From assembly GCF_027922425.1 (NCBI RefSeq), contig NZ_BSFQ01000053.1, positions 1 to 39,019 of the forward strand: a DNA stretch of 39,019 nt, in the 5' to 3' direction. This document shows positions 30,993-38,861 of this stretch, one piece after another. Under the pieces are notes generated by a model. It was not told where the DNA came from. It worked only from the letters and a program-made list of their open reading frames with translations, and made no database searches. The stretch is from Pseudonocardia halophobica. Lineage in GTDB: Bacteria; Actinomycetota; Actinomycetes; Mycobacteriales; Pseudonocardiaceae. Each line of letters opens with the position of its first letter. Position 1 is the stretch's first letter. The translations under genes and the position numbers were made by a program.

Positions 30993-32102
30993 TCATCCCT
31001 CCGGCAGGTCGCGGGTGAGCATCCGGCGCAACAACGAGGCCTCCGAACCTGTCCGTTCGGCCTTGTGCCGGTGGGACCGGGCAGCGTGCATCCGGTTGGT
31101 CGCGTCGGCGGTGTCGGCGAGCCAACGCTGCAGCGCCGCCTTCTCCTCCAGCGCCCGCAGCGCCGCCCACAGCACGACCTCGACGCCGTCGGACTGCTCG
31201 GCGGCGAGACTGCCGGGGGACCAGGCGTGACCGACCCGGCAGCGGAAGCGCGGGGAGGGCTCGCCCTCGAGCCGGAACAGCACCCCGTCGCAGTCGGGGC
31301 AGGACAGGGGCGAGGGCTCGCCCAGCTCGATCTGCGGGGCGGTCCCGGGCACGGTGTCGGCGATGTCGGCCTCCTCGGCGGCGAGCGGGTCCGCCGGGTC
31401 GGCCGGGTCCGCGTCGGCGGGGTCGTCGAGCAGGTCCTGGAGCAGCTCGGCGACCGCGGCCCCGAGCTTCCCCGCGGGCAGGGCGCGGGCTCCCGGTACG
31501 TGGTCGAGCGCGCTCTGCGGCATGCCGGGGTACAGCGCCTCCGTGGGCTCCTGGACCAGGGCGGCGCCGCCCTGGCGCGCGAGCACGGCGAGGCCCGCGG
31601 TGCCGTCGTCCCGGTTGCCGGACAACACGATCCCCACGGCGTGCGGCCCGAAGTCGACCGCCGCGGAACGGAAGAGCGGGTCGATCGAGGGCCGGTGCCC
31701 GTTCTCCCGCGGCCCGCGCGAGAGGTGCAGGTGCCCGTCGGCGACGAGGACGTGGTGGTCGGCGGGTGCGGTGAAGATCCGGCCGGGTTCCAGGCGCATC
31801 CCGTGCCGCGCGGTCACCGCCGGCAGCGGCCCGGCCCGGCCGAGGATCGCGGCGAGCGCACTGGGTGCGTCGCTCGGGATGTGCAGCACCACGACGACCG
31901 CCGCGGGCAGGTCCACCGGCAGCGCGGCGGCGAACGCCCGCAGCGCCTCCACCCCGCCGGCCGAGGCCCCGACCACCACCACGTCCGTCACCGCGGCCGC
32001 GTGCCGGGGCGCGGGCACCTCACCCGGGTGGTGGGCGTGCGGGCCGGCCACGCGGCCCACCGGTCCGTCCGGGAACGGTCCGGCCGCGGACACGTCCGGC
32101 AC
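30993..32102 (-). CDS. cheB: CheB-type protein methylesterase without receiver domain (CheB1)
   Basis: A 369-residue protein. The catalytic CheB domain (about 30-215) has the Ser in VVVGASAGGVEALRAF, the His in VVVVLHIPSDAP and the Asp in GIVLSGNRDDGTAGLAV. No N-terminal response-regulator receiver is present. The C-terminal part has a zinc-ribbon-like C-x2-C ... C-x2-H set (CPDCDGVLF, FRCRVGHAWSPGSL) and a helical region. GTG 32102 is chosen for GAGAGG upstream; other GTG starts lie 40-80 nt downstream. It is first in the cheB-cheR operon with a SigB-like promoter at 32157-32182, divergent from a second CheB gene. Confidence 0.88.
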   Translation of the reverse strand: MPDVSAAGPFPDGPVGRVAGPHAHHPGEVPAPRHAAAVTDVVVVGASAGGVEALRAFAAALPVDLPAAVVVVLHIPSDAPSALAAILGRAGPLPAVTARHGMRLEPGRIFTAPADHHVLVADGHLHLSRGPRENGHRPSIDPLFRSAAVDFGPHAVGIVLSGNRDDGTAGLAVLARQGGAALVQEPTEALYPGMPQSALDHVPGARALPAGKLGAAVAELLQDLLDDPADADPADPADPLAAEEADIADTVPGTAPQIELGEPSPLSCPDCDGVLFRLEGEPSPRFRCRVGHAWSPGSLAAEQSDGVEVVLWAALRALEEKAALQRWLADTADATNRMHAARSHRHKAERTGSEASLLRRMLTRDLPEG

Positions 32103-32156
32103 GGGAACCGCCTCTCGAGCGTCGGGCGGGCCCGGGTGTCCGGGCCTCGTCGAACG

Positions 32157-32182
32157 GTACCCCCTTCCCGGTCCACCGAATC
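32157..32182 (-). promoter_or_regulatory. SigB/F-like promoter of the cheB1-cheR operon
   Basis: On the minus strand GATTCG (32182-32177), a 14-nt spacer and GGGTAC (32162-32157), one of the best consensus matches in the window. The leader would be about 48 nt. Confidence 0.55.
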
Positions 32183-32193
32183 GTCCGCCGGGC

Positions 32194-32218
32194 GGTTGGA
32201 CCTGCGCGGGCCGGGAAC
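32194..32218 (+). promoter_or_regulatory. Variant SigB-like promoter of cheB2, leaderless geometry
   Basis: GGTT (32194-32197), a 15-nt spacer and GGGAAC (32213-32218), then nine nucleotides and ATG 32228. The -10 deviates at one base, but the spacing to the start codon equals that of three other sites. Confidence 0.4.
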
Positions 32219-32227
32219 ACCGCACGG

Positions 32228-33226
32228 ATGGCCGCCGACCCGCTGCTCGTTCTCGGCGCCTCCGCGGGGGGCGTCGAGGCGCTCATCGACCTGGTCGCCG
32301 GCCTGCCCGCCGACCTCCCCGCCGCCGTCCTCGTCACCGTGCACACCGGGGACCGGCCGCACAGCACACTGCCGCGGGTCCTCACCCGGGCCGGCCCGCT
32401 GCCGGCCGCCCAGGCGACGGACGGGGAGCCGCTGCGGGCGGGCCGGATCCTCGTGGCCCCACCGGACCGGCACCTGCTCGTGGGCCGCGACGGGGCGGTG
32501 GACACCGCGGTGCTCAGCGCGGGGCCGAAGGTGAACCGGCACCGCCCCGCCGTCGACGCGATGTTCGCCTCGGCCGCGCGGGCGCGGGGGCCCCGGGTGG
32601 TGGCGGCGGTGCTCTCCGGTGCCCTCGACGACGGCGCGGTGGGCGCCGCGCTCGTCGACCGGGCAGGCGGCCGGGTCCTCGTCCAGGATCCGGTGGACGC
32701 CCTCTTCGACTCGATGCCGCGGGCCGCGGCGGCGGCCGTCCCGGACGCCCGGGCGGCGCCCGCGGCCGTGCTCGGCCGGCTGCTCACGACGACGGTGCAG
32801 GAGCTTCCCCTGGGGGGTGACATCATGGCCGACACGCCGCCGGTACCGGCGGACGACGACGGGATGGCCAGGAGCCGGGACCCGGTCTTCCTGCGGCCGG
32901 ACGAGACCACGGCCACCCGCATGGCGTGCCCCGAGTGCGGGGGCGGGCTGGCCCGGATCGACCTGCCGCGCATCGGCTACTTCCGCTGCCACGTGGGACA
33001 CCAGTACAGCCCGCGCTCGCTCGAGGCCGCCCAGCGGGAGGCCGCCGAGGCGAAGCTGTGGACGGCGATCGCCGCGCTCGAGGAGCACGCCGCGCTGGCA
33101 CGCTACCTGGACGAGGGGGCCGGGCCGGACCTCGACGCCGGGGAGGCCTACACCCGCGCCGCCGAGCACTCCGCGGAGCTGGCGCGGCTGGTGCGGGCGC
33201 GGCTCACGCGCGGCCGCGGCGCATGA
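32228..33226 (+). CDS. CheB-type protein methylesterase without receiver domain (CheB2)
   Basis: A 332-residue paralogue of CheB1. Catalytic motifs are LLVLGASAGGVEALIDL (Ser), LVTVHTGDRPHST (His) and AVLSGALDDGAVGAAL (Asp). It also lacks a receiver domain. The C-terminal zinc-ribbon-like part has MACPECGGGLA and FRCHVGHQYSPRSLE. No ribosome site precedes ATG 32228, consistent with a leaderless mRNA. It is divergent from CheB1, so both esterases could be co-induced. The target may be the CheR product, as many bacteria carry these as one CheB-CheR-PAS hybrid. Confidence 0.87.
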   Translation: MAADPLLVLGASAGGVEALIDLVAGLPADLPAAVLVTVHTGDRPHSTLPRVLTRAGPLPAAQATDGEPLRAGRILVAPPDRHLLVGRDGAVDTAVLSAGPKVNRHRPAVDAMFASAARARGPRVVAAVLSGALDDGAVGAALVDRAGGRVLVQDPVDALFDSMPRAAAAAVPDARAAPAAVLGRLLTTTVQELPLGGDIMADTPPVPADDDGMARSRDPVFLRPDETTATRMACPECGGGLARIDLPRIGYFRCHVGHQYSPRSLEAAQREAAEAKLWTAIAALEEHAALARYLDEGAGPDLDAGEAYTRAAEHSAELARLVRARLTRGRGA

Positions 33227-33236
33227 GCCGCGGGGC

Positions 33237-34364
33237 TCAGCCCGGGCCGCCCGCCACGACCCGCCTCGCGAGCTCGACGAGCTTGGTGTTGGTGTTGCGG
33301 GAGATGTCCCGCAGCATCTCGAACGCGGCCCCTTCGTCGACGCCGTAGGCGTGCATGAGCACGCCCTTGGCCTGCCCGATGACGTCCCGGCTGCCCAGGG
33401 CCCGGGCCAGGTTGTCCGTCTGCAGGGCACCGGCGAGGGCCACGGCCGCCTGCGCCGCGCACAGCCGTCCGCGGACCATCTCGTCCGCGCCGAACACGCC
33501 GGGCGCGGGGGCGAGCAGTACCAGGGCGGCCGCGGGCCGTCCCGGGCCGGCGACCAGCGGGAAGGCCGCCGCCGAACGGAACCCGAGTCGGGACGCCGGA
33601 CCGGCGAACCCCGGCCACCGCGCGAGGGGCCCGGCCGCGTCGAGGTCGTCGGCCACCACCGGCGCGGCGTCGCGGAGCGCGTCGGGACCCGGGCCCTCGC
33701 CCAGCCGGGCCTGCAGCGCGCAGGCCAGCTCGGCGGGCGGGTCCGTGACGGCGCGGACGGACGGCCCGGCCGCCCCGTTCGCGAGCAGGAGGCCGCCGTG
33801 CGGCGCCGCGGGCACCGCGCGCCGGACCGCCTCGACCGCGGCGGTGCACACCCCGTCGGTGCCGCGCGCGGCCAGCAGGGCGCCGGCGGTCTCCTCGAGC
33901 ACGTCGGTCAGGTCGGGTGCCGGCCGGTCGTGCGTCCCGGGCGCGGGTTCGGCGGTGTACCGGAGCAACGCGTGGGAGTCCTGGCGGACCTGTGCGACGC
34001 GCCGGTGCAGGTCGCCGAACCGCTCGGACAGCTCTGCGTGCCGGCGCCGCAGCTCCGCCGCGCGAGCCCGGGTGAGCCGTGCCGCGGCGAGCCGCACCGC
34101 CCGGTTCTCCTGCGCCTCCGGGCCGGTGCCGCGGACCGGGCTGCGCCGCGACCCGGTGACCGATCCGGGGATCGAGACCGGGTCCGGGCCGGAGCCGTCC
34201 GCCGCACCGTCGCCGTTCGCATCGTCGCGGGCCTCCGCGCACGCGGGCGCACCCACGCTCCGCAGCTCCTCGTCGAGCACCCCGAGGGTGCGCTCGACCA
34301 GGTCGAAGGCCTGCGCCAGCTCCGCCCACAGCACGGGTGCGTCGGCCGTCCCACCGTCCGGCAC
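33237..34364 (-). CDS. GAF-ANTAR RNA-binding antitermination regulator
   Basis: A 375-residue protein. The N-terminal helical part (1-150) is charged, with LARAAELRRRH-type helices. The GAF-like domain (about 165-305) includes EAVRRAVPAAPHGGLLLANG and SRLGFRSAAAFPLVA. The C-terminal ANTAR domain (about 310-370) has RDVIGQAKGVLMHAYGVDEG and AFEMLRDISRNTNTKLVEL, with the conserved AKGVLM and aromatic/Ala positions for RNA binding. ANTAR proteins bind paired hairpins in nascent RNA to prevent termination. GTG 34364 has GGAGAGGGGGG upstream. It is convergent with CheB2 (10-nt gap). Confidence 0.88.
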   Translation of the reverse strand: MPDGGTADAPVLWAELAQAFDLVERTLGVLDEELRSVGAPACAEARDDANGDGAADGSGPDPVSIPGSVTGSRRSPVRGTGPEAQENRAVRLAAARLTRARAAELRRRHAELSERFGDLHRRVAQVRQDSHALLRYTAEPAPGTHDRPAPDLTDVLEETAGALLAARGTDGVCTAAVEAVRRAVPAAPHGGLLLANGAAGPSVRAVTDPPAELACALQARLGEGPGPDALRDAAPVVADDLDAAGPLARWPGFAGPASRLGFRSAAAFPLVAGPGRPAAALVLLAPAPGVFGADEMVRGRLCAAQAAVALAGALQTDNLARALGSRDVIGQAKGVLMHAYGVDEGAAFEMLRDISRNTNTKLVELARRVVAGGPG

Positions 34365-34465
34365 GCGGTCCCCCCTCTCCTCGACCCGCCGCCGTCCCGA
34401 CGCTAGCGCCGAGCGCCCGCACCGGCCATCGGAGCCGAGGTGGTGACGGCCGGCCGCCCGGCGGC

Positions 34466-35026
34466 TCAGCCCTCGTGGAACCGGCGCCGCACCACGGCGG
34501 GCACCACGCCCCACAGCACGCCCAGCAGGGCCAGCGCCGCGAGGCCGGCGACGAGCCCCGCCACGGCCCCGAGGACCACGTCGAAGATCAGCCCGACGAC
34601 CCCGACGACGGCCAGCCCGAGCGTCGCGAGCCCCGCGATGGCGAACCGCTGGCTCGCCTGCACGAGCGGCCGACGCGCGTGCAGGCGGAACAGCACCCGG
34701 TGCAGCATCACGGGCGCGATCAGCACGCCGGTGGCGATCACCGACAGCGAGGTCGTGACCAGGTAGATCACGCGCTGGTTGGTGGAGAGCTCGGCGAACC
34801 GGCTCTGGAAGGGGACGGTCAGCAGCAGTCCGGTGAGCAGCTGGACCCCGGTCTGCGACACCCGCAGCTCCTGCAGCAGGTCGGCCCAGTTCCGGTCCAG
34901 CCGCTCGGTCGGGGTCTCCCTCCGCTCACGGAGGTCCCACGCGGCGTCGTCGTCCATCCCGTCGTCGACGTCGGGGTCCGTGGGGTCCTTCGGCTCGGTG
35001 GGGGAGTCGGGGCGTTCGGGATCCAC
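34466..35026 (-). CDS. DUF6328-type four-helix membrane protein
   Basis: A 186-residue protein. The first 45 residues are acidic and Pro/Asp-rich. The conserved block NWADLLQELRVSQTGVQLLT opens the first of four hydrophobic helices; FAELSTNQRVIYLVTTSLSV and MLHRVLFRLHARRPLVQAS follow, all features of DUF6328. The function is unknown. GTG 35026 has GGAGG six nucleotides upstream. It is followed 101 nt later by the GAF-ANTAR gene on the same strand and is divergent from cinA. Confidence 0.82.
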   Translation of the reverse strand: MDPERPDSPTEPKDPTDPDVDDGMDDDAAWDLRERRETPTERLDRNWADLLQELRVSQTGVQLLTGLLLTVPFQSRFAELSTNQRVIYLVTTSLSVIATGVLIAPVMLHRVLFRLHARRPLVQASQRFAIAGLATLGLAVVGVVGLIFDVVLGAVAGLVAGLAALALLGVLWGVVPAVVRRRFHEG

Positions 35027-35078
35027 GGACCACCTCCGCTGCGTACGCTGGGAGCAGAGCGTGCCACGGGCGCCCCCC

Positions 35079-35103
35079 GTTTCGGCAGGGCCGCGAGGGG
35101 TAT
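35079..35103 (+). promoter_or_regulatory. SigB/F-like promoter of the cinA-spl operon
   Basis: GTTT (35079-35082), a 15-nt spacer and GGGTAT (35098-35103), a full consensus match. The leader would be about 56 nt. Confidence 0.6.
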
Positions 35104-35165
35104 CGGCCCCGCAGGTCGAACGACCGCCGGCACCGTCCCCGAACCACCGCGAGGCACGACATCCC

Positions 35166-35702
35166 ATGAGCGCACAGCAGACTCCCGACGACATCGCCGC
35201 GACGATCGCGGAGCGTGCCTCGGCGGCCGGCCGCACCGTCGCCGTCGCCGAGTCGCTGACCGGGGGCATGGTCGCCTCCGCCCTGGCCCGGGCGGAGGGC
35301 GCCGCGGAGTGGTTCCGCGGCTCGATCGTGGCCTACTCCAGCGAGGTCAAGCACGACCTGCTGCAGGTCCCGGAGGGACCGGTGGTGAGCGAGCCCGCGG
35401 CCCGGACCATGGCCGGACGGGTGCGCGAGCTGCTGGGCGCCGACCTCGCCGTCGCGCTGACCGGCTCCGGCGGCCCGGACCCGCAGGACGGCCAGCCGCC
35501 GGGCACCGTCTACATGGCGGTGGCCGGCGAGCCCGGCGGCGAGGAGGTGCTCCGCCTCGACCTCGAGGGCGAGCCGGCCGACATCTGCGGCGCCGCGGCG
35601 AAGGCGGCCCTCGAGCTCATCGCCGCCCGGCTGGAGAGCGAGCAGGACCGCGAGCAGGACAGCGGGCAGCCGGTCGCCGCCGGGCGGGGCGGCACGGGAT
35701 GA
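35166..35702 (+). CDS. CinA-family (NMN amidohydrolase-like) protein
   Basis: A 178-residue CinA C-terminal-type protein. The conserved active-site region is VAVAESLTGGMVASALARA; GSIVAYSSEVKHDLL and VALTGSGGPDPQDGQPPGTV also fit the family. Homologues deamidate nicotinamide mononucleotide for NAD recycling; the stand-alone form lacks the N-terminal COG1058 domain. The C-terminal 25 residues are a Glu/Gln/Asp tail. The stop overlaps the ATG of the next gene (ATGA). A strong SigB-like promoter precedes it, linking NAD repair and DNA repair under stress control. Confidence 0.88.
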   Translation: MSAQQTPDDIAATIAERASAAGRTVAVAESLTGGMVASALARAEGAAEWFRGSIVAYSSEVKHDLLQVPEGPVVSEPAARTMAGRVRELLGADLAVALTGSGGPDPQDGQPPGTVYMAVAGEPGGEEVLRLDLEGEPADICGAAAKAALELIAARLESEQDREQDSGQPVAAGRGGTG

Positions 35703-36802
35703 CCGACGGCCCCGCCGGAACCCTCACGGGCACGCCGACGCCGGCGCAGCGGCTGTTGCAGGTCCGCACGATCTACGCCGAGCCCGCGGCGCGCGACTCC
35801 CCGCGCGGCCGGCAGGTGCTGGAGCGGTTCCCGGGCGCGGAGATCATCGAGGTGCCGTCGCACTGGCAGATCCCGGAGCTGCACGGCAACGCCGGCAACG
35901 TCGACCGCTGGGTCCGGGTCAAGACCGAGACGCTCGTGCTGGGCGTGAAGAAGTCGCTGAGCGCGCGGCCCAACGGCCGGTCGTCGGACTTCATCGCGCC
36001 CTCCACCGCCAACGGCTGCGCGATGGCCTGCGCCTACTGCTACGTGCCGCGGCGCAAGGGCTACGCCAACCCGATCACGGTGTTCACCAACATCGAGCGG
36101 ATCACGAAGTACCTGCGCGGGCACGTGTCGCGCCAGGGCCCCAAGCCCGAGCCGAACCAGGTCGACCCGCACGCCTGGGTCTACGACGTCGGCGAGAGCT
36201 CGGACGTCTCGGTCGACGCGCTGGTCAGCGACAACGTCGCCGACCTGGTCGCGACGTTCCGCGACCTGCCCACGGCCAAGGCCAGCTTCGCCACCAAGTT
36301 CGTCAACCGCGAGCTGCTCGACCTCGACCCGCGGGGCCGCACCCGGGTCCGCTTCTCGCTCATGCCCGAGCGGGACTCGAAGCTGCTCGACGTGCGCACG
36401 AGCCCGGTCGCGGAGCGGATCGCGGCGATCGACGACTTCGTGGCCGCGGGGTACGAGGTGCACCTCAACCTCTCGCCGATCGTGCTGCGCGAGGGCTGGG
36501 AGCGGGACTGGGCGGAGCTGCTCGTCCGGCTCGACGACGAGCTCGGCGCGGCGTTCAAGGAGCAGGCCGCCGCGGAGATCATCATGCTGACCCACAACCG
36601 CGAGCTGCACGAGGTCAACCTGGGCTGGCACCCGAAGGCCGAGGACGTGCTGTGGCGGCCCGAGCTGCAGCAGGCCAAGCGCAGCGAGAGCGGGATGTGG
36701 AACGTCCGGTACCGCAACGTGCCCAAGCGGGAGGGCGTGCAGGCCGTCACCGACCTCATCGCCCGACACGCGCCGTGGCTGCGGGTGCGGTACGCCTTCT
36801 GA
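35699..36802 (+). CDS. Spore photoproduct lyase-family radical SAM protein
   Basis: A 367-residue radical SAM protein resembling SplB. The [4Fe-4S]-SAM motif C-x3-C-x2-C is in NGCAMACAYCYVPRRKGYAN. Other SplB-like blocks are YDVGESSDVSVDALV, FATKFVN, RVRFSLMPERDSKLLDVRTS and GYEVHLNLSPIVLREGW. SplB repairs the UV lesion 5-thyminyl-5,6-dihydrothymine in endospores. This host does not form endospores, so the real substrate may be the same lesion in dry or dormant cells, or another one. The ATG overlaps the cinA stop. Confidence 0.9.
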   Translation: MTDGPAGTLTGTPTPAQRLLQVRTIYAEPAARDSPRGRQVLERFPGAEIIEVPSHWQIPELHGNAGNVDRWVRVKTETLVLGVKKSLSARPNGRSSDFIAPSTANGCAMACAYCYVPRRKGYANPITVFTNIERITKYLRGHVSRQGPKPEPNQVDPHAWVYDVGESSDVSVDALVSDNVADLVATFRDLPTAKASFATKFVNRELLDLDPRGRTRVRFSLMPERDSKLLDVRTSPVAERIAAIDDFVAAGYEVHLNLSPIVLREGWERDWAELLVRLDDELGAAFKEQAAAEIIMLTHNRELHEVNLGWHPKAEDVLWRPELQQAKRSESGMWNVRYRNVPKREGVQAVTDLIARHAPWLRVRYAF

Positions 36803-36830
36803 GGGGGACCGCGCGCGGAGGAGGTCGCTG

Positions 36831-37694
36831 ATGACCGTCGAGACCGGCCGACCGGTGGACCACGGCCTGTTCGGGCCGGAGTCGGTGACCTGGCGGGTGC
36901 ACCTGGAGCCCGTGATGTGGGTCGCGGGGATGCGCGCGCTGCTGCTGCAGTCCCTGCACCCGTGGGTGATGCGCGGGACCTACCAGAACAGCGCACTGTT
37001 CGACCCCGCCAAGGCGTGGCCGCGGTTCCAGCGGACCGTGGAGTTCGTGGGTACCCGGACCTTCGGCTCGCGGGCCGAGGTGGAGATCGCCGGCGCCCGG
37101 GTGCGGCGGCTGCACCACCGGCTGCGCGGGGTCGACCCGGAGAGCGGCCGGCGGTTCCCGATCGACGCGCCGGAGGGCCTGCTCTGGGTGCACTGCGGCG
37201 AGATCGACTCCTACGTCGACGTCGCCCGCCGGGCCGGGATCGTCACCGTCGCGGAGGCCGACGCGTACGTGGCCGAGAGCGTGCGGGCCGCCGAGGTCAT
37301 CGGGCTGGATCCGGCGGTCGTGCCGGCGTCGCGCACGGAGCTCGCGGAGTACTTCGCGCGGATGCGGCCCCGGCTGCGCGTCACGGACGAGGCGCGGATC
37401 GCCGTCGGCGGGCTCCTCGCCCCGCCCGTCCCGCCCGGCGAGGCGCCGGCCTGGACCCGCGCCGCGATCTCGGCCACGGCCACCGCCGCGCTGGCCACGC
37501 TGCCCCGGTGGGCCCGCCGGATGTACGGGCTGCCCGGCCTGCCGACGACCGACCTGGCCGCGTCCGCGCTGCTGGTCGGCCTGCGCCGGGCCACCGACCT
37601 GCTGCCCGACCCGCCCGCGCCGCCCGAGGTCCGCGAGGCGCGCCGGCTCGTCCACGAGGCCCGGGCGGCCCGCGGTGTGAGAGGTGCGGTGTGA
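36831..37694 (+). CDS. MpaB/DUF2236-family oxygenase-like protein
   Basis: A 287-residue protein of the latex-clearing/MpaB group. Typical blocks are SVTWRVHLEPVMWVAGMRAL, LLQSLHPWVMRGTYQNS, VEFVGTRTFGS, LLWVHCGEIDSYV and YFARMRPRLRVT. Histidines and acidic residues in these helices fit heme-b binding. The substrate is unknown. ATG 36831 has GGAGGAGG upstream and starts 28 nt after the spl-like stop, so it may be the third gene of the cinA operon. Confidence 0.87.
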   Translation: MTVETGRPVDHGLFGPESVTWRVHLEPVMWVAGMRALLLQSLHPWVMRGTYQNSALFDPAKAWPRFQRTVEFVGTRTFGSRAEVEIAGARVRRLHHRLRGVDPESGRRFPIDAPEGLLWVHCGEIDSYVDVARRAGIVTVAEADAYVAESVRAAEVIGLDPAVVPASRTELAEYFARMRPRLRVTDEARIAVGGLLAPPVPPGEAPAWTRAAISATATAALATLPRWARRMYGLPGLPTTDLAASALLVGLRRATDLLPDPPAPPEVREARRLVHEARAARGVRGAV

Positions 37695-37716
37695 GAAGGC
37701 GCGGCGCGCGGGGTAT
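37689..37716 (+). promoter_or_regulatory. Weak SigB/F-like promoter of the DUF2945 gene
   Basis: GGGTAT (37711-37716) with a GTGT (37689-37692) at an over-long 18-nt spacing. The leader would be about 33 nt. The hexamer is perfect but the -35 is doubtful. Confidence 0.35.
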
Positions 37717-37755
37717 CGCCCCGTCGACCGTTCGGACGCACACCGGGAGGACACG

Positions 37756-37962
37756 ATGAGCGAGTTCGCGAAGGGCGACAAGGTCCGCTGGAAGAGCCAC
37801 GGCGGCTGGGCCGAGGGCGAGGTGCTCAAGAAGATCACCGAGGACACCGAGGCCGCCGGGCGCACCGTGCGGGCGTCGAAGGACGAGCCGCAGTACCTCG
37901 TGCGCAGCGAGAAGAGCGACAGCGAGGCCGTCCACAAGCCCGACGCCCTGGAGCCGTGCTGA
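37756..37962 (+). CDS. DUF2945 (hypervirulence-associated, TUDOR-like) small protein
   Basis: A 68-residue DUF2945 protein. The family pattern is clear: FAKGDKVRWKSHGGWAEGEV, ending in PQYLVRSEKSDSEAVHKPDA. A small beta-barrel fold is expected; the function is not established, and in actinobacteria these genes often sit among stress genes. GGGAGG precedes ATG 37756. Confidence 0.9.
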   Translation: MSEFAKGDKVRWKSHGGWAEGEVLKKITEDTEAAGRTVRASKDEPQYLVRSEKSDSEAVHKPDALEPC

Positions 37963-37990
37963 GCGCTGCCGAGCGCTGCCGAGCGCTGCC
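37961..37990 (+). repeat. Three exact tandem copies of a 10-nt unit
   Basis: GAGCGCTGCC is repeated exactly three times, beginning at the DUF2945 stop. Each unit contains the palindrome AGCGCT. It separates DUF2945 from the SDR promoter. Confidence 0.9.
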
Positions 37991-38006
37991 GACCGGGCCG
38001 GGCGCC

Positions 38007-38031
38007 GGTTGGCCGGGGGCGGGGCGGGTAG
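38007..38031 (+). promoter_or_regulatory. SigB/F-like promoter of the SDR gene, leaderless
   Basis: GGTT (38007-38010), a 15-nt spacer and GGGTAG (38026-38031), then nine nucleotides and ATG 38041. No ribosome site is present, so a leaderless mRNA is predicted. Confidence 0.5.
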
Positions 38032-38040
38032 CCGACGGGC

Positions 38041-38844
38041 ATGTCGACCCGAGAACTCGCCCTCGTCACCGGCGCCTCCAGCGGCATCGGGCTGGAGCTC
38101 GCGCGTGAGCTCGCCCGCCGGGGCTACGACCTCGTCGTCACCGCCGAGGACGCGGCCCTCGAGACCGCCGCGGGGAAGATCCGCGAGGCCGGCGACGGGA
38201 CGGACGTCACCACCGTGCACGCGGACCTGCGGCGCCGCGAGGGCGTCGAGGAGGTGTGGGCGGCCGTCGGCCAGACGGGCCGCCCGCTGGCCGTCGCCGC
38301 GCTCAACGCCGGCCTCGGCCTCGGCGGCCCGTTCGTGGAGAACGACCTCGACGCCGAGCAGGACATCATCGACGTGAACGTCACCTCGACCGTGCGCCTG
38401 TCCAAGCACGTGCTGCGGGACATGGAGGCGCGGCACGCGGGCCGGGTGCTGATCACCTCGTCCATCGCGTCCCAGATGCCCGGGACCTACCAGGCCGTCT
38501 ACAACGCCTCGAAGTCGTTCCTGCAGTCGTTCGCCGAGGCCGTGCGGGCCGAGCTCGAGGCCCGGGACAGCGGCGTCACCGTGACCTCGCTGATGCCCGG
38601 CCCCACCGAGACGAACTTCTTCCACCGCGCCGAGATGGACGACACGAAGGTCGGCGCCTCGGACAAGGACGACCCCGCGCAGGTGGCGCGGCAGGGCGTC
38701 GACGCGCTGCTGTCCGGGGACCAGAAGGTGGTCGCGGGCTCGCTGTCGACCAAGGCCCAGGCCCTGGCGAACGACGTGCTGCCGGACCGGTTGAAGGCCG
38801 GGGCGCACCGGAAGATGGCCGAGCCGGGCTCGGCCGAGAGCTGA
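38041..38844 (+). CDS. Short-chain dehydrogenase/reductase (SDR)
   Basis: A 267-residue classical SDR. The cofactor motif is LVTGASSGIGLELAREL, with ALNAG in the NNAG position, the catalytic serine in VLITSSIAS and YxxxK as YNASK. The C-terminal MPGPTETNFF is typical of the group related to DltE/oxidoreductases of unknown substrate. ATG 38041 has no ribosome site but lies nine nucleotides after a GGGTAG -10. The downstream ChaB-like fragment follows after 17 nt and was probably co-transcribed. Confidence 0.9.
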   Translation: MSTRELALVTGASSGIGLELARELARRGYDLVVTAEDAALETAAGKIREAGDGTDVTTVHADLRRREGVEEVWAAVGQTGRPLAVAALNAGLGLGGPFVENDLDAEQDIIDVNVTSTVRLSKHVLRDMEARHAGRVLITSSIASQMPGTYQAVYNASKSFLQSFAEAVRAELEARDSGVTVTSLMPGPTETNFFHRAEMDDTKVGASDKDDPAQVARQGVDALLSGDQKVVAGSLSTKAQALANDVLPDRLKAGAHRKMAEPGSAES

Positions 38845-38861
38845 CCGGGGAGGAGAGCGAC

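Noticed and set aside
28649..33226. Chemotaxis operon.
   Set aside because: Only CheB and CheR homologues occur; there is no CheA, CheW, CheY, receptor or flagellar gene, and both CheBs lack receiver domains.
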